DNA of 64,000 nucleotides from Streptomyces sp. NBC_00576. Its GTDB lineage: Bacteria > Actinomycetota > Actinomycetes > Streptomycetales > Streptomycetaceae. Both the position numbers and the translations under genes were made by a program. Numbering within the stretch: position 1 is the stretch's first letter; each line of letters begins with the position of its first letter. Under the pieces are notes generated by a model. The model had not been told where the DNA came from and did no database searches. It saw only the letters and a list, made by a program, of their open reading frames with translations. The stretch spans positions 1 to 64,000 of the forward strand of contig NZ_CP107780.1 in the NCBI RefSeq assembly GCF_036345175.1, in the 5' to 3' direction. Below are positions 1 to 9,083 of the stretch, in pieces.

Positions 1-263
1 TACCACATCGCTGCGCGATGTGCAAGCGAACACCCCCGCTGCGCGGTGTTGCGCTCCGCTCCGCGGGAGCGTTGGCGGGACGCTGCGCGTCCCGCTCACC
101 CGCCTTGCTGCGCAAGGCGGGTGACGCTCCGTCCGCTGTGCTCCCGGAGCTGCGGGGGTACGTCCCCGCTTGGTGGCCTCCGCTGCGCTTCAGCCACCCT
201 GTGGCGCTGCGCGCCAACACGGCCAGCCCCGCTGTGCGGGATCGGCCAATGGGCCTACGGCCC
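1..263. repeat. Streptomyces-type telomere (hairpin palindromes)
   Basis: The sequence is a dense series of hairpin palindromes: 4-22 (8-bp stem, TGC loop), 29-50 (imperfect, with a CCC bulge), 53-70, 75-95 (9-bp stem, TGC loop), 97-123 (12-bp stem, TGC loop), 152-169, 172-198, 202-216 (TGC loop), 228-240 and 251-263. C/G-closed trinucleotide loops and this order match the archetypal telomere of linear Streptomyces chromosomes and plasmids, where the 3' overhang folds and is patched by the terminal protein system. The canonical end begins with one more 13-nt GC palindrome directly before the TACCACATCG seen here, so the true end probably lies about 13 nt to the left. Identification rests on remembered telomere sequence plus the visible palindromes. 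Confidence 0.93.
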
Positions 264-290
264 GGGCGGCAAGGAGGGGTGGGTTGCCTC

Positions 291-701
291 TTACTCGGGC
301 TGAGTGACTGCCAGGGCCCAGCGGATGTTCTCGTCTGAAGCGTCGACTCCTATGGTGAAGGATCCTGCCTGTACGACGCCTGCATTCATGGTCACCGAAC
401 CCCTCCCCGCAGTGCCGGCGGGGCAGTCCACCGTGAACTCGGCCACTCGTCTCTGCTGTGACTCCATCGTCACCCCCACACTGCCCCCGCCTTCGCATGC
501 CACGGTGAGCACGGTCGGCAGTCCCTCCCATGCCCCGCCGGATGCGACTCCCCCATCACCGGTCATCTCTTCAACCCACACCAGCCCTTCCGGTCCCGGG
601 TGAGGGAGAAGACCATCGGCCGCCATGGTGGGCGTAGCCACTACGCCCACCATGGCTAAGGCCGCCAGCATCGCCGCAGTGGCGGTCTTCCTCGCGCTCA
701 T
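291..701 (-). CDS. small secreted protein of unknown function
   Basis: This 136-residue protein starts with a signal peptide: basic MSARK, a hydrophobic stretch of about 18 residues, and a cleavage site near PTMA-AD. The mature part of about 108 residues is acidic and rich in Gly, Val and Thr, with two cysteines (VACEGG and VDCPAG) that could form a disulfide. The ATG at 699-701 follows an AGGAG about 10 bases upstream on the minus strand. It is the outermost gene and reads toward the telomere. I do not recognise a family. Confidence 0.72.
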   Translation of the reverse strand: MSARKTATAAMLAALAMVGVVATPTMAADGLLPHPGPEGLVWVEEMTGDGGVASGGAWEGLPTVLTVACEGGGSVGVTMESQQRRVAEFTVDCPAGTAGRGSVTMNAGVVQAGSFTIGVDASDENIRWALAVTQPE

Positions 702-1009
702 TACGCCTGCCTCTCCTGATTGCCTGTCATGACATGGTCATTCTGATACGGGGGCGGGCCTTCGTGCATGAGTATGCGAACTCACGACAACGGCAGCCAC
801 CCCGTGACGTTCTCAGGCACTGCGTGGTGTGGAGCAGCTGCCCTTCGCGATGTAGTGCGGATGTTGACCGACTGCTGCCTCTTGAATTGATGCAGCATGT
901 AGGATTGGAAAAATTATGGCACACCTTCTCCTAGGTTCTTGTTGATTGGCGGGGCACCTTGGTCGGGCAGGTTGTATCGGCGGAGATCTCACGTCACAAC
1001 TGGGACGGA

Positions 1010-1486
1010 ATGGAGTGTGGCTGCATGCGGGCCGCCGGTCACGTCCCCCGAGATTTCCTTGCCTCGTTGAGCGGGGCGCCACCTGAGCGAGTAGGGGAAA
1101 GGTGGGCGGACAATCACGTGTACATCCAGTCCAACCTGATGGCACCGGCCGTGGCCACCGCCTCCATGGTGTCTGCCGCTCTGGCTGACCCGCTGGTGCC
1201 GCTCGTCTGGAGGCGCAGCCTCATCCAGGTCTTGTGCGCGCTGTGTTACGGCGAGCAGGACGACATCGCGGAGGCCTGCCGGAGGGCCGTCCGCGGGCGC
1301 GTGTGGGTGTTGTACGAGGAGATCGGCTCGGGGCGTGCACTAGACGCGGCCGCGTACGCCTTCGAGCTTCTCACGGGCTTCCCGGAAGAGAGGGAAAGGC
1401 TCATCTGCTTCCAAGAGAGGTACCGCGCTCACCTACCGGCGGACCTCCGTGCAGAGAATTTCGACGTGAACAGCATCGACGGGTGA
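1010..1486 (+). CDS. hypothetical protein preceding the telomeric helicase
   Basis: The protein has about 158 residues from ATG 1010; the frame is open back to a TTG at 959. It looks mostly helical and has no recognised motif. Clusters such as CALCYGEQDDIAEACRRA suggest an alpha-helical bundle. Its TGA stop overlaps a GTG (1483) in the helicase frame, and the helicase ATG is 11 bases further on, so the two genes are probably co-transcribed. Start choice is uncertain: neither candidate has a strong ribosome-binding site. A role beside the telomeric helicase is suggested only by this coupling. Confidence 0.6.
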   Translation: MECGCMRAAGHVPRDFLASLSGAPPERVGERWADNHVYIQSNLMAPAVATASMVSAALADPLVPLVWRRSLIQVLCALCYGEQDDIAEACRRAVRGRVWVLYEEIGSGRALDAAAYAFELLTGFPEERERLICFQERYRAHLPADLRAENFDVNSIDG

Positions 1487-1497
1487 CGGGACTCGGC

Positions 1498-4173
1498 ATG
1501 AGGGCGATTACGCTCAGGGAACACCAGGTCGACCAGAAGTCGAAATTCCGTAAGTGGGTAGGATTTCCTGCAAGATCGTCTGTGCCCCCTCAGGGAGCAC
1601 GGGGCACGATCGTGTCCGCGACCGGATCGGGCAAGACGATCACCGCCGCCTCGTGCGCGCTGGAGTGCTTTCCCTGCGGGCGCATCCTCGTGACCGTGCC
1701 GACTCTGGACCTGCTCGTGCAGACCGCCCAGGCGTGGCGCCTGGTGGGCCACCGCTCCCCCATGGTCGCGGTGTGCTCGCTCGAGAACGACCCGGTGCTG
1801 AACGAGCTGGGGGTGCGCACCACCACCAACCCGATCCAACTCGCCCTGTGGGCAGGGACGGGGCCCGTGGTCGTGTTCGCCACGTACGCCTCTCTCGTGG
1901 ACCGCGAGGATCCCGAGGATGTGACGGGCCGGGCCAAGGTACGCGGGCCGCTGGAGGCCGCCCTGGCGGGCGGAGAGCGCCTGTACGGACAGCAAATGGA
2001 CGGTTTTTGGCTCGCCATCGTGGACGAAGCCCACTCAACCGCTGGCGATCTTGGCAGGCCATGGGCCGCGATCCACGACAACACCCGCATCCCCGCCGAC
2101 TTCCGGCTCTACCTCACCGCCACCCCACGCATCCTCGCCTCACCCCGACCACAGAAAGGCGCGGACGGCCAGGAGCTGGAGATCGCGAGCATGACCGACG
2201 ACCCGGACGGCACGTACGGGTCTTGGCTCGCCGAGCTCGGGCTCTCGGAAGCAATCGAACGCGAAATCCTCGCCGGGTTCGAGATCGACGTCCTGGAGAT
2301 CCGCGACCCCTCCCCCGCCCTCGGGGAATCAGAGGAGGCACAGCGAGGCCGGCGCCTGGCACTACTGCAGACCGCCCTCCTGGAGCACGCCGCAAGGTGG
2401 AACCTGCGCACCGTCATGACCTTCCATCAGAAAGTGGAGGAGGCGGCGGCGTTCGCGGAGAAGCTGCCGGAGACGGTCGCAGAGTTGTACGTCACGGACG
2501 CCGATGACGAGACCATGGTGAAGGCGGAGAGGGAACTGCCCGCGTCGTCGATCGACGCGGAGTTCTACGGCCTGGAGGCCGGCCGCCACGTCCCGCCGGA
2601 CCGGGTGTGGTCGGCGTGGCTGTGCGGCGACCACACGGTGGCCGAACGGCGGGAGGCGCTGCGGCAGTTCGCCAACGGCATCGACGCCAACAACCGGCGC
2701 GTACACCGCGCGTTCCTCGCCTCCGTGCGGGTCCTCGGAGAAGGCGTCGACATCACCGGCGAACGCGGAGTCGAGGCCATCTGCTTCGCCGACACCCGCG
2801 GCTCCCAAGTCGAGATCGTCCAGAACATCGGCCGCGCGCTCCGCTTGAACCGCGATGGCTCCACCAAGGTGGCCAGGATCATCGTGCCGATCTTCCTGGA
2901 GCCGAACGAGGACCCCACCGACATGGTCGCCAGCGCCAGTTTCCGCCCCCTTGTCGCGATCCTCCAAGGGCTCCGCAGTCATGATGACCGACTCGTTGAG
3001 CAGCTCGCCTCCCGCGCCCTCAGCCGGGTCAGGGAGCAGCACAAGGCCCACGTGCAGCGGGATGAGGAAGGCCGGATCGTCGGCGCCGGCGGGGAGGGTG
3101 ACGGCGAGGACCAGGCGCACCACGACACCCAGGCCGCCGCCGAATCGGCCCTGCTCCACTTCAGCGCTCCCCGGGACGCGGCGACCATCGCCGCGTTCCT
3201 GCGCACCCGCGTCTACCGGCCGGACAGCCTCGTCTGGTTGGAGGGATACCAGGCCCTCATCCGCTGGCGGGCAGAGAACGAGATCACCGGGCTCTACGCC
3301 GTTCCCTACGACGTAGAGGTCGAAGTCGGGGTCACGAAGGCATTTCCGCTTGGGCGATGGGTCCATCAACAGCGGAAATCCCTGAGGGCCGGGGAGCTGG
3401 AGCCGCGGCGCAAGGAGCTCCTGGACGCCCCGGAGGCCGGGATGGTGTGGGAGCCGGGCGAGGAAGCGTGGGAGTTCAAAATCTCCGCGCTGCGGTCCTA
3501 CCGGCGGGCCACCGGGCACCTTGCTCCGCGTCAGGACCAGGTGTGGGACGAGGGCGACGCGATGGTGCCCATCGGGCAGCATGCCGCCAACCTCCGGCGC
3601 AAGGGCGGCCTCGGGAAGGACCCGGAGCGGGCGGCAGAACGCGCACAGCAGCTGACGGCGATCGACCCCGACTGGGACTGCCCGTGGCCGCTCGACTGGC
3701 AACGCCACTACCGCGTCCTCTCCGACCTGGTCGACGCCGACGGCGCCCTGCCCGAAATCCAGCCCGGCGTGCTGATGGACGGCGATGACATCGGTCGGTG
3801 GCTCCAGCGGCAGTCCCAGCCGGGTACTTGGGCGCAGCTGTCGACCGAGCAGCAGAAGCGGCTGACCAAGCTGGGCGTACAGCCCGTCCAGGCGCCGTCT
3901 CCGGTCCCTGCGGCTACGCGGGCGACGAAGGGTCCGGGCAAGGCGCAGCAGGCGTTCCAGTGCGGCCTGGCAGCCCTCGCGCAGTGGGTCGAGAGGGAAG
4001 GCGCCCACCGGCCTGTACCCCGCGGCCACGCTGAAGAGATCGCCGTCGACGGCGAGACAGAGCCGATAGTGATCAAGCTAGGTGTATGGACATCGAATGT
4101 CCGTTCTAGGCGGGACAGGCTCACCCAGGAGCAGCTCGACGCACTGCGGGAACTGGGCATGGAGTGGGCATAG
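1498..4173 (+). CDS. ttrA: telomere-proximal helicase with helicase-associated (HA) repeats, TtrA-like
   Basis: Superfamily 2 helicase of about 891 residues. It has a P-loop (SATGSGKT, near residue 42), motif Ia (VPTLDLLVQT), DEAH box (VDEAHST, near 180), motif III (LTATPR) and motif VI (QNIGRALRLN, near 445). The C-terminal half, from about residue 610, carries HA modules: FPLGRWVHQQRK, IDPDWDCPWPLDWQRHY and a last module ending LRELGMEWA. Position next to the telomere and this architecture match ttrA, a helicase-like gene near Streptomyces chromosome and plasmid ends that has been linked to conjugal transfer. ATG 1498 follows an overlapping GTG at 1483 that is also possible; the open frame extends further 5' but overlaps the previous gene. 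Its last 128 bp are duplicated at 9084-9211. Confidence 0.85.
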   Translation: MRAITLREHQVDQKSKFRKWVGFPARSSVPPQGARGTIVSATGSGKTITAASCALECFPCGRILVTVPTLDLLVQTAQAWRLVGHRSPMVAVCSLENDPVLNELGVRTTTNPIQLALWAGTGPVVVFATYASLVDREDPEDVTGRAKVRGPLEAALAGGERLYGQQMDGFWLAIVDEAHSTAGDLGRPWAAIHDNTRIPADFRLYLTATPRILASPRPQKGADGQELEIASMTDDPDGTYGSWLAELGLSEAIEREILAGFEIDVLEIRDPSPALGESEEAQRGRRLALLQTALLEHAARWNLRTVMTFHQKVEEAAAFAEKLPETVAELYVTDADDETMVKAERELPASSIDAEFYGLEAGRHVPPDRVWSAWLCGDHTVAERREALRQFANGIDANNRRVHRAFLASVRVLGEGVDITGERGVEAICFADTRGSQVEIVQNIGRALRLNRDGSTKVARIIVPIFLEPNEDPTDMVASASFRPLVAILQGLRSHDDRLVEQLASRALSRVREQHKAHVQRDEEGRIVGAGGEGDGEDQAHHDTQAAAESALLHFSAPRDAATIAAFLRTRVYRPDSLVWLEGYQALIRWRAENEITGLYAVPYDVEVEVGVTKAFPLGRWVHQQRKSLRAGELEPRRKELLDAPEAGMVWEPGEEAWEFKISALRSYRRATGHLAPRQDQVWDEGDAMVPIGQHAANLRRKGGLGKDPERAAERAQQLTAIDPDWDCPWPLDWQRHYRVLSDLVDADGALPEIQPGVLMDGDDIGRWLQRQSQPGTWAQLSTEQQKRLTKLGVQPVQAPSPVPAATRATKGPGKAQQAFQCGLAALAQWVEREGAHRPVPRGHAEEIAVDGETEPIVIKLGVWTSNVRSRRDRLTQEQLDALRELGMEWA
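4042..4169 (+). repeat. direct repeat, copy 1 (3' end of telomeric helicase gene)
   Basis: These 128 bp match 9084-9211 at 127 of 128 positions (the only difference is T4083 versus C9125). This copy is the native 3' end of the helicase gene. The two copies lie 5,042 bp apart in the same orientation. Confidence 0.95.
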
Positions 4174-4258
4174 GGCCAGACCGTCATAGATCAGCTGGGA
4201 CCTCTGTCTTTCGGCTCTATGCTGACTGCTCCGGACGCCGAGAACTGGGGGGACAGTC

Positions 4259-4609
4259 GTGCGAGTGACACTACGGATCCATGACGACAGCGTTGAGGAG
4301 GAAACCCGCTCGCTGCACGACTGGTTTGAGGCGGACCGTGCTCTCCGCCGTAGCTCACAGATTGAGATGCTCTCGTCCGAGAATCCTGTCGCTGGCGCGC
4401 AGGGAACGGTCCTCGATCTGGTTTCGCTCGTGCTCGGTAGCGGCTTTAGTGCGGCTTCGCTTGGAATATCGGTCGCCTCGTGGCGCTCTACCCGACCGCA
4501 GCGGCCAACCGTGACGCTAGAGCGTCCGGACGGCCGCACGGTAACGATCAGCGGTGCGTCAGCGAGCGAGACGCAGCGCATGGTGGAACAACTGCTCAGC
4601 GAGGACTGA
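4259..4609 (+). CDS. EACC1-like effector-associated component
   Basis: A 116-residue protein with an N-terminal alpha/beta region (RVTLRIHDD... HDWFEADRALR), a central hydrophobic stretch (LDLVSLVLGSGFSAASLGIS, near residues 51-70) that could span a membrane, and a C-terminal part (RPTVTLERPDGRTVTISG). This layout resembles the EACC1 family, a small constant partner of variable effectors such as caspase-like peptidases in actinobacterial conflict systems. GTG 4259 follows a clear GGGGGGA. It ends 9 bp before the caspase-like gene, so the two are very likely one operon. Family assignment is from remembered features, without a search. Confidence 0.7.
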   Translation: MRVTLRIHDDSVEEETRSLHDWFEADRALRRSSQIEMLSSENPVAGAQGTVLDLVSLVLGSGFSAASLGISVASWRSTRPQRPTVTLERPDGRTVTISGASASETQRMVEQLLSED

Positions 4610-4618
4610 AACTGAAGC

Positions 4619-6943
4619 ATGGGCGCGCTTCCTGTTCCTCAGCAGTCCAGTGCACTGTTCATCGGTGTAGATGAGTTCACATCGCTCGAGATCCTGCCAG
4701 CTGTGAAGCGAAACCTGTCCACGTTGGTGGATCTATTCGCCGACGACGTATGGGGCTTGGGATCTCCTCGTTGTGAGCAGTTACTCAATCCGTCCTCGAT
4801 GAGGGAGGTAGATGAAGCAATCTTTCGTTCAGCACGGTTAGCCTCGGACACCTTTCTGCTGTACTACGCAGGGCATGGCTTGCTCGATCTAAAGGGTCGT
4901 CTGCACCTGGCGATGTCTGACAGTGATCCGCGGGCTGTTCATTCCACAGCCTTTCCGTACGACTGGGTACGCATGGGACTGGCGGCTAGTCCCGCCCAGC
5001 GCTGCATCGTTGTTCTTGACTGCTGCTTCAGTGCGCGAGCCATGGGAGTGCAGTCCGCCGGCTCTGCGAGCATGGTGCAACTAGCCGAGGCCGAGGGAAC
5101 CTACGTGCTTGCGGCCGCAGCTGAAAATGCGTTCGCTCTGGCTCCTCCAGGTGAGGCGTATACGGCTTTCACTAGTGCTTTGGTGCGTGTGTTGACGGAC
5201 GGCATCGCTGATGCACCCGAACTGCTCGACGTGGATACTGTTTTCCGGGGCATGCAGTCAATTCTCCGACGTCAGGGACATCCTGAACCACAGTCGCTGA
5301 GCCGGAACCAGGTTGGGCGGACCGCCTTCGCTCGAAATGCCGCTTACACATTAGATGACACAAATTCACTCCAAGACGCCATCCAGGCTCTCCACCAGGC
5401 GAACTCTCTGGCCGATACTCTGCAAGCTGTCCCTGACGGCATAGTCACCGGCCTGGGGTACGAGCGGGCGTCCGTCAACCTTGTCCGCCCGGACGGCGAC
5501 CTCGTCGTCGCAGCGTATGCAGGAAACACCGCTGTCGAGGCTGACATCAACGGCCGTGTCGGCTCACGCGACATCTGGGAAAATCTACTCGCCGCCGGAG
5601 AAGCGTGGGGGGATCTACGTTTCGTATCCCACGCCGAAATCGAGGCCCTTTGCGCCATCCCTCACTGGTCGATCGAGGGCCCCTTGCCTCGCTACGAAGG
5701 AGAGTGGCACCCTGCCGACCGGCTCTTCGCTCCTATGTACGTACCCAGCGTCAAGGGTGGCTCGTCCGCTGAATTGCTCGGTGTGATCTGCGTGGACCGA
5801 CCGCGCAACAACCGCTTGCCGGGTCTCGAGCAGCGCAAGACCCTGCAGTCGTACGCCTTCCAAGCCGCCATCGCCATCCACAGCAGTCGACTCAGGGCTA
5901 ACATGCAACGCGCCCTTATCCGGCTGGAACGCGAGCAACAGGCAATCCGTGCCAGCGAGGAATCATTCCGGCAGGCTTTCGAGTATGCCCCCTCAGGCAT
6001 GGCCATCGCCGAGATGGGCGGCGACCAGCACGGTCATATTCTCCGGACGAACGACGCCTTGTGCCGGCTGCTGGGCCGCCCCGCCTCCGCGATGCGCCGC
6101 TACTCCTTCTCCGACCTCGTCCATCCTGAGGACATAGGCACCATGCTGCGCACCTCCGCCGAGGGCGGCCGCGCTGAGCTGCGCCTCGGACGCCGCGACG
6201 GCACCTATATATGGGTTTCCCTTCGCAACTCCGTCATTGCCGACGCCGCCGACGGCCCGCGCTTCCTTCTCACCCACGTCGAGGACATCGAGGAGCGCAA
6301 GCGCCGCGAACTCCAACTCGCCCACCGCGCCTCCCACGACTCCCTCACTGATCTGGCGAACTCCGTCGAGCTGCGCTCCCGCCTCTCCTCCCGTCTCTGT
6401 CAGCCCTCGCAGCCGAGAATCCCTGACTCCCCGAACCTCGCTGGCCCCCCTTACAACGACCACACCTGGAATTCCCCTTCGGACAGCGCCAACATGTTCG
6501 ACGCCTCCCGACACCACGTGCACGTCATCGCCCCCGAGAGCGACAGCGCTAAGGGGCTCGCGGTCCTCTTCTGCGACCTCGACGGCTTCAAGTCGATCAA
6601 CGACCGCTTCGGGCACAACGCGGGTGACACCGTGTTGGTTGAAGTCGCCCGCCGGCTCAGCCAGGGAGTATGGGACGGCGATACCGTAGCCCGGCTCCGC
6701 GGCGACCAGTTCGTTATCCTCGCCGATCAGCGCAGCAAGGCTGAGGCTGACGGCCTCACCCAGCGGCTGCGGAACGACATCATTCAACCGATCCGGATCG
6801 ACGGCCGCGCCATGCGAGTTGGAGTCAATATCTCCATCAGCTGGGCCCAATGCGGCAGAACAGCAGAGGAGACGCTGCACGCTGCAGACCTGCAGATGGA
6901 CAACGCCAAGCGTTCACGGCACACAAAAAGAGGGACAACCTAG
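4619..6943 (+). CDS. caspase-like peptidase fused to GAF, PAS and degenerate GGDEF domains
   Basis: A 774-residue protein. The first ~240 residues form a C14 caspase/metacaspase-like domain with catalytic His86 (YYAGHGLLD) and Cys135/136 (VLDCCFSAR). Next come a GAF-like region (~265-425), a short helical linker, a PAS/PAC region (~450-560: FEYAPSGMAIAE, HPEDIGTMLR, HVEDIEERKRRE) and a GGDEF fold (~570-770: FCDLDGFKSINDRFGHNAGD). The signature motif reads RGDQF instead of GGDEF, so cyclase activity is unlikely and the domain may sense or bind a ligand. The protein fits a sensor-plus-protease effector paired with the EACC1-like gene. The TAG stop lies inside the CTAG target of the following IS and pre-dates the insertion, so the protein is complete. 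Confidence 0.85.
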   Translation: MGALPVPQQSSALFIGVDEFTSLEILPAVKRNLSTLVDLFADDVWGLGSPRCEQLLNPSSMREVDEAIFRSARLASDTFLLYYAGHGLLDLKGRLHLAMSDSDPRAVHSTAFPYDWVRMGLAASPAQRCIVVLDCCFSARAMGVQSAGSASMVQLAEAEGTYVLAAAAENAFALAPPGEAYTAFTSALVRVLTDGIADAPELLDVDTVFRGMQSILRRQGHPEPQSLSRNQVGRTAFARNAAYTLDDTNSLQDAIQALHQANSLADTLQAVPDGIVTGLGYERASVNLVRPDGDLVVAAYAGNTAVEADINGRVGSRDIWENLLAAGEAWGDLRFVSHAEIEALCAIPHWSIEGPLPRYEGEWHPADRLFAPMYVPSVKGGSSAELLGVICVDRPRNNRLPGLEQRKTLQSYAFQAAIAIHSSRLRANMQRALIRLEREQQAIRASEESFRQAFEYAPSGMAIAEMGGDQHGHILRTNDALCRLLGRPASAMRRYSFSDLVHPEDIGTMLRTSAEGGRAELRLGRRDGTYIWVSLRNSVIADAADGPRFLLTHVEDIEERKRRELQLAHRASHDSLTDLANSVELRSRLSSRLCQPSQPRIPDSPNLAGPPYNDHTWNSPSDSANMFDASRHHVHVIAPESDSAKGLAVLFCDLDGFKSINDRFGHNAGDTVLVEVARRLSQGVWDGDTVARLRGDQFVILADQRSKAEADGLTQRLRNDIIQPIRIDGRAMRVGVNISISWAQCGRTAEETLHAADLQMDNAKRSRHTKRGTT

Positions 6944-8363
6944 TAGGACTCCGTTAGGTTGCTCTGGCTCTTGGGTTTGGGCTGGTGGTGGATGTTCTGG
7001 GCAGGGGGCGGTGGCAGGTGGTGCAGGTGCCGGTCCAGCAGTTCAGCAGGTCCTGGATGGCGTCGAGGGTCTGGTAGAGGGTGAGTCCGCTGTATCGGCT
7101 TTTGGGGCCAGGTGCTGTTCGGTGAGGAACGCGTGTGCGGCGGTGACCAGGGTGACGTGGTGATGCCAGCCGGTCCAGGAACGTCCCTCGAAGTGGTCCA
7201 GGCCGAGGCCGTGCTTGAGCTCCCGGTAGTCATGCTCGATGCGCCAGCGGATCTTGGCCAGGCGGACCAGTTCGGCCGGCGCGGTGGTGGCGGGCAGGTT
7301 GGACAGCCAGTAGCCGGTGGGTGCTTCGGCGTCCTCGGGCCATTCGACCAGCAGCGTCACCTCGGGCAGGACGCCGTCCCAGCGGCTGTGCTCTGCAGTG
7401 GCGGCGGCCTGGGCCAGACGGCGGGCCCGGACCCCTGCCGGCCGCACCCGCAGTGCCAGAAAGCGCGAGCGCATCGGCCCGCGTGAGCCTTCACGCCAGG
7501 TCACCTCGGTGAACGCCTGCCGCCCATGGCAGGCCGCCAGCGCGGCCACCGAGGACGGCTTGTCGCGGTAGCGGGCCTGCGGCCGTTCCCGGACCAGGCC
7601 GGGGCGGTGGGCCGCACGTCGTGCGGGTGGACCGTCACGTCCGAACGGACCGCCACGACATAGCCGATGCCCCTGCCGTTCAGGCCGTCGCGGAAGTCGG
7701 CGTTCTGCCCGTAGCCGGCGTCGGCCACCACCACCGGCGGCACCAGCCCCCACCCGGCCAGCTCGTCGAGGATGTCCAGGGCCAGGCGCCATTTCTCCCG
7801 GTGCCCGGCCTCCTGCGGTATCCCGGTCTTCTGCCGCCGCACGGCATCGTCCGCCCACTCCTGCGGCACGAACAACCGCCACTGCAGCGGACAGGAAGCG
7901 GTGTCGGAGACCGCGTGCACGCTTACCGCGACCTGGCAGTTGGCCTGTTTGCCCAGCGCCCCGCAACTGGTGCGCGACCGCCACCGACATCTTCCCGTCC
8001 TTGGGGAACGACACGTCATCGACCGCCCAGGCATCCGGGCCAATTCTCGGCACCATCCGCTCCGCAATCCGCCGCCTAACCGGCACCGGATCCCAGGTCG
8101 ACTGGTTCACGAACTGCTGCAGGTTCTGCTCGTTGCCGTCCGGCAGCCGCTGGGCCATCGGCTGGATCGACTTCCGCCGTCCGTCCAGCATCAGTCCCCG
8201 CAGATAGCAGTCGCCCTTCGCCCGCTGATCCTTGCGCGGCACCGACGAGAACACGTCAGCCACGAATAACGCCAACGTCGCCCGAGCACGGTTCACTTCA
8301 TGTGCGTCCACACTGCCAACATGCCCCCAAACAGGACCGCGAGACAGACCTAACGGAGTCCTA
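6944..8363 (-). mobile_element. IS701-family insertion sequence with CTAG target duplication
   Basis: Perfect 16-bp terminal inverted repeats (TAGGACTCCGTTAGGT at 6944-6959 and its complement at 8348-8363) bound a 1,420-bp element. It is flanked on both sides by CTAG (6940-6943 and 8364-8367), which fits the YTAR-type 4-bp target duplication of the IS701 family. The transposase inside is frameshifted, so the copy is probably not autonomous. Confidence 0.9.
7043..8311 (-). pseudogene. IS701-family transposase, double frameshift
   Basis: The DDE transposase starts normally (RRKSIQPMAQRL, LQQFVNQSTWD, AWAVDDVSFPKDG). Near 7972-7976 the family-like sequence moves to another frame (CGALGKQANCQVAVSVHAVS... 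VVADAGYGQNADF), then near 7583-7590 it returns to the first frame (RYRDKPSSVAALAA... IRWRIEHDYRELKHGLGLDH). The first frame stays open across the shifted middle only because of high GC. The two shifts replace roughly 125 residues, including an aspartate-containing core strand (VVADAGYG), so the product should be inactive unless these are sequencing errors. Confidence 0.82.
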
Positions 8364-8378
8364 CTAGGACAGGGACGC

Positions 8379-8924
8379 TCAACGATCGAGTGCGGGAAGG
8401 TCGGCCAGGCCGGTGTCGAGCATGATGCGGTCGATGGTCTCCTTCAGGGTGCTGTCGTCGCCGATGACGGTCTCGGTGCCTCCGGACAGGAGATCGAGCT
8501 CCCGGTACCAGTCCCGCAGCTGCGGCTCGCTGACCTCGTTCGCGATCGGTTTGGCGGCGTGGCGGGCGAGGGTCTGCTCGAACGGTACGTGCAGGTAGTA
8601 GAGGTGGGTTGGGCCACGGTGATCAGCGAACAGTCGGGCGAGCATGTCGCCATAGTGGTCGGCGTACAGAATCCCTTCGACCACTACGTGGTATCCGGCG
8701 TCCAAGGCGTAGCGGGCGATCAGGCCGATCAGGCCGATGTTCGCGGCGCCCGGCCGATCCCGCTCACGCAGGACGATCCGGCGCAGGTTGTCCTGGCCGA
8801 CAACAGCCAGGCCGCGGCCGAAGCGGTCGCGGATGCCGGCTGCGACGGACGACTTCCCCGACGCGCTGTTGCCGCGCAGCACGACCAACCGGGTTTCTTC
8901 GGTGCCCACCGTCACGACGGTCAC
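8379..8924 (-). CDS. P-loop kinase-like NTPase
   Basis: A 181-residue P-loop NTPase. Its Walker A (LRGNSASGKSSVA, residues ~16-28) is followed by an adenylate/zeta-toxin-kinase-like layout: QDNLRR, a hydrophobic Walker B region (YHVVVEGILYADHY) and a lid-like RHAAKP segment. Such small kinases phosphorylate nucleotides, sugars or antibiotics; the substrate cannot be read from the sequence. Its stop lies just beyond the right end of the IS701 element. Before that insertion it would have been convergent with the caspase-like gene. Confidence 0.72.
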   Translation of the reverse strand: MTVVTVGTEETRLVVLRGNSASGKSSVAAGIRDRFGRGLAVVGQDNLRRIVLRERDRPGAANIGLIGLIARYALDAGYHVVVEGILYADHYGDMLARLFADHRGPTHLYYLHVPFEQTLARHAAKPIANEVSEPQLRDWYRELDLLSGGTETVIGDDSTLKETIDRIMLDTGLADLPALDR

Positions 8925-9083
8925 GCTACCGGCGGCGAGTCGCCATCCTCGCGATCGGCACCCGACGGCAGCAGCTTGGTCACCCGGTGACAGCCATGAT
9001 CATTACCGCTGCGCAACGTGAGCAGGGACAGTCGTCCCATCCTTGCTGACACCCATTCAATGCCATCACCGCACCCATTCACA

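Noticed and set aside
1..303. Small ORFs within the telomere
   Set aside because: They run across hairpins with Arg/Ala/Cys-rich translations and no ribosome-binding site.
2362..4029. 555-codon frame antisense to the telomeric helicase
   Set aside because: High-GC shadow with no motif; the plus strand carries helicase and HA motifs.
6900..6943. Truncation of the caspase-like protein by the IS701 element
   Set aside because: The TAG belongs to the CTAG target and is regenerated on the far side, so the stop existed before insertion.
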